This document shows positions 62,926-64,000 of a stretch of DNA of 64,000 nt, one piece after another (positions within the stretch are counted from its first letter, which is position 1; each line of letters opens with the position of its first letter). A program made the position numbers and the translations under genes. The notes under the pieces are model-generated. The model saw only the letters and a list, made by a program, of their open reading frames with translations. It had not been told where the DNA came from and ran no database searches. This stretch comes from Pirellula staleyi DSM 6068 (GTDB taxonomy: Bacteria; Planctomycetota; Planctomycetia; Pirellulales; Pirellulaceae), in assembly GCA_945875845.1 (NCBI GenBank), contig CAMCMB010000020.1, positions 1 through 64,000 on the forward strand, written 5' to 3'.

Positions 62926-63860
62926 CAGGGTTCCTCGGCAGCTGTGTCAGGCCATTCGATGGCGACCTCGTACTTTTTCATCAATCCCTGATAGAAGCTC
63001 TCTACCAGATCTGTTCGATGCTTCTGTTCCCAGTCCCTGCGCACCAGATCACGAACTTCGTTCAAAGGGGGCAATCGTCCGTCCGTTCGCTCGGTGATAT
63101 ACACGGCATGAACCCCGTACGCTGACCGGATCGGCCCGTGCCACTGCTGCAAAGGGAGTTTGACGATTTCCTCTGCGAACTGCTGCCCAAAATTGCTGGC
63201 GACTTCGCGTTTCGATCGATCTGCGTTCTGGTGCTCCAGAAGTGTCTGATCTCCGAGATGAAGGGCATCGGCTATCGGATCGGACTTCAGCGTGTCCAGT
63301 AGCTTCGCCATGCTCTCTTCGAGATCCAAAGCGTGACGCTCAGGGTCCAGGAAGACCTGCCGAAAAGTTATCCGAGGGTCGATACGGTAGCTGTCCGGGC
63401 TCTCATTCAAAAACGTTGTGAGTTGCTCTTCGGTCGGTTCGATCTGGCTCCCCAAATCATCCGCAATGAAATCCAGTTTCTGGCGAATACGACGACGAAT
63501 GATCGTGTCATCTTGATCCAAACCCATCTTCATGCCTTCGCGGTAGGCGATCTCTTCGCGAACATAATCGCCGATCAGTCCTTCAAGCTCCAAGCGAGTT
63601 GGTGGTCGTTGCCAGGTGCGTGAAAAAAGCGACGCCAAATGCTCGATCTTGCCCGCAGTAACTACGAAACTTTGGGGGGTGGAACGGGTATCACTCTGCA
63701 AATAAGTGTACGCACAAAAAAGCAGAGCCCCAATGAGCAAAAAATGAAGGAGGGGTTCCGAAAGGACGGCCATGATGCGAGCCCCAGGGATATTGGACAC
63801 AGGCCCCGAATTTTGCGAAGCGTTGGGCGGGCTGTTCATCGCATTGCTTTTCGAGCTCAT
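62925..63860 (-). CDS. membrane-anchored PpiC-type peptidyl-prolyl isomerase
   Basis: A 311-aa protein. After a short polar start there is a membrane helix (about 32-55: LLHFLLIGALLFCAYTYL), then a SurA/PpiC-like chaperone helix region (TRLELEGLIGDYVREEIAYREG), and a rotamase domain (RITFRQVFLDPE, GQQFAEEIVKLPLQQWHGPI, GVHAVYITERTDG). It would fold or protect exported proteins. ATG at 63860 lies 4 bases after the stop of the upstream gene. It is translationally coupled to the HupE_2 gene. Confidence 0.85.
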   Translation of the reverse strand: MSSKSNAMNSPPNASQNSGPVSNIPGARIMAVLSEPLLHFLLIGALLFCAYTYLQSDTRSTPQSFVVTAGKIEHLASLFSRTWQRPPTRLELEGLIGDYVREEIAYREGMKMGLDQDDTIIRRRIRQKLDFIADDLGSQIEPTEEQLTTFLNESPDSYRIDPRITFRQVFLDPERHALDLEESMAKLLDTLKSDPIADALHLGDQTLLEHQNADRSKREVASNFGQQFAEEIVKLPLQQWHGPIRSAYGVHAVYITERTDGRLPPLNEVRDLVRRDWEQKHRTDLVESFYQGLMKKYEVAIEWPDTAAEEP

Positions 63861-63864
63861 GTCT

Positions 63865-63999
63865 TCAGTCACGGGACCGCCCAGTGGATACGGCGATCTT
63901 AATCGACTGGAGGTAACGCTGAACCTGGATGATCCCAGCCTGATCCATCGCATCGTGCTGCTTATCCAATACGTGGGCTAATGCATCCGACAATTCCTT
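63865..63999 (-). CDS. C-terminal end of an unknown protein (partial)
   Basis: The frame is open to the window edge; 44 residues are visible, with the helical stretch ELSDALAHVLDKQHDAMDQA and ending VSTGRSRD before a TGA. The next gene starts 4 bases later, so it is the upstream member of the PpiC-HupE operon. No family can be named. Confidence 0.6.
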   Translation of the reverse strand, partial: KELSDALAHVLDKQHDAMDQAGIIQVQRYLQSIKIAVSTGRSRD

Positions 64000-64000
64000 T

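Noticed and set aside
1-64000. Prophage or integrative element
   Set aside because: Apart from the transposase fragment at the left edge, no integrase, phage structural or conjugation genes were recognised. The tRNA-Asn has no attachment-site duplication visible in this window.

Overview
The window looks like a planctomycete chromosome, most probably from a Rhodopirellula/Pirellulaceae-type marine bacterium. This is inferred from the gene content: a DUF1559 pseudopilin-like protein, an LEPLETR-type N-terminal signature on a dockerin-bearing secreted protein, two DUF1080 proteins, a sulfatase, the TIGR03546/TIGR03545 pair, and many short palindromic intergenic repeats that read as GEAPAEP-like pseudo-peptides in other frames. 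Kdo and lipopolysaccharide export genes, an OprB porin and CusBA-type efflux genes indicate an outer membrane.

Layout. The left edge (1-430) holds the 3' end of an IS3-type transposase. At 532-6918 (minus) an ExbB/TolQ-like channel, a DUF2149 protein and an exported, membrane-anchored CobN-like chelatase form an operon resembling HmuU-HmuV-HmuS of Bacteroidetes haem-uptake loci; DUF1559 and lipoprotein genes follow. A tRNA-Asn lies at 7709-7781. From 8251 to 17870 there are a dockerin metalloprotease-like protein, a DUF1080-sugar dehydrogenase fusion, a YdeP-type molybdopterin oxidoreductase and a trypsin-lipase fusion. From 18047 to 25229 (minus) lies a copper/heavy-metal module: CusB-CusA-like RND efflux, a lipoprotein and an exported Cys-rich Csp-type protein, broken up by a repeat-rich zone. 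TIGR03546/TIGR03545 genes (25827-28693) face a pseudo-receiver and HTH-PTS-IIA pair (29037-30778).

The region 31156-36262 (plus) is a tight kdsD-kdsC-Lpt-like operon for Kdo synthesis and probable LPS export. The minus operon 41098-36542 is rpe, a catalytically dead phosphoglycerate mutase-like gene, accD, uxaE and an aldo/keto reductase. The region 42957-51594 (plus) is one chemosensory operon (Hpt-STAS, CheA-REC, CheW, MCP, CheB, CheR), divergent from a REC-PP2C phosphatase gene that is its likely output. The remainder holds DUF1080, acpS, a BrkB/YihY membrane protein, a DUF188 protein, a sulfatase, a DUF4239 protein and an OprB porin. It ends with a minus cluster containing a PpiC-type isomerase, three HupE/UreJ-like membrane proteins, a 36-aa protein and a ferric-reductase-like membrane protein.

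Several families of palindromic repeats (REP/MITE-like) lie between genes. At three loci the repeats reach into coding ends. An 8-bp tandem array of 16 units and a 7-bp array of 8 units are also present. Two genes too short for ordinary gene calling (42 and 36 aa) and one candidate small RNA were found by reading the intergenic sequence. All family assignments come from reading the translated sequence; no database search was run.
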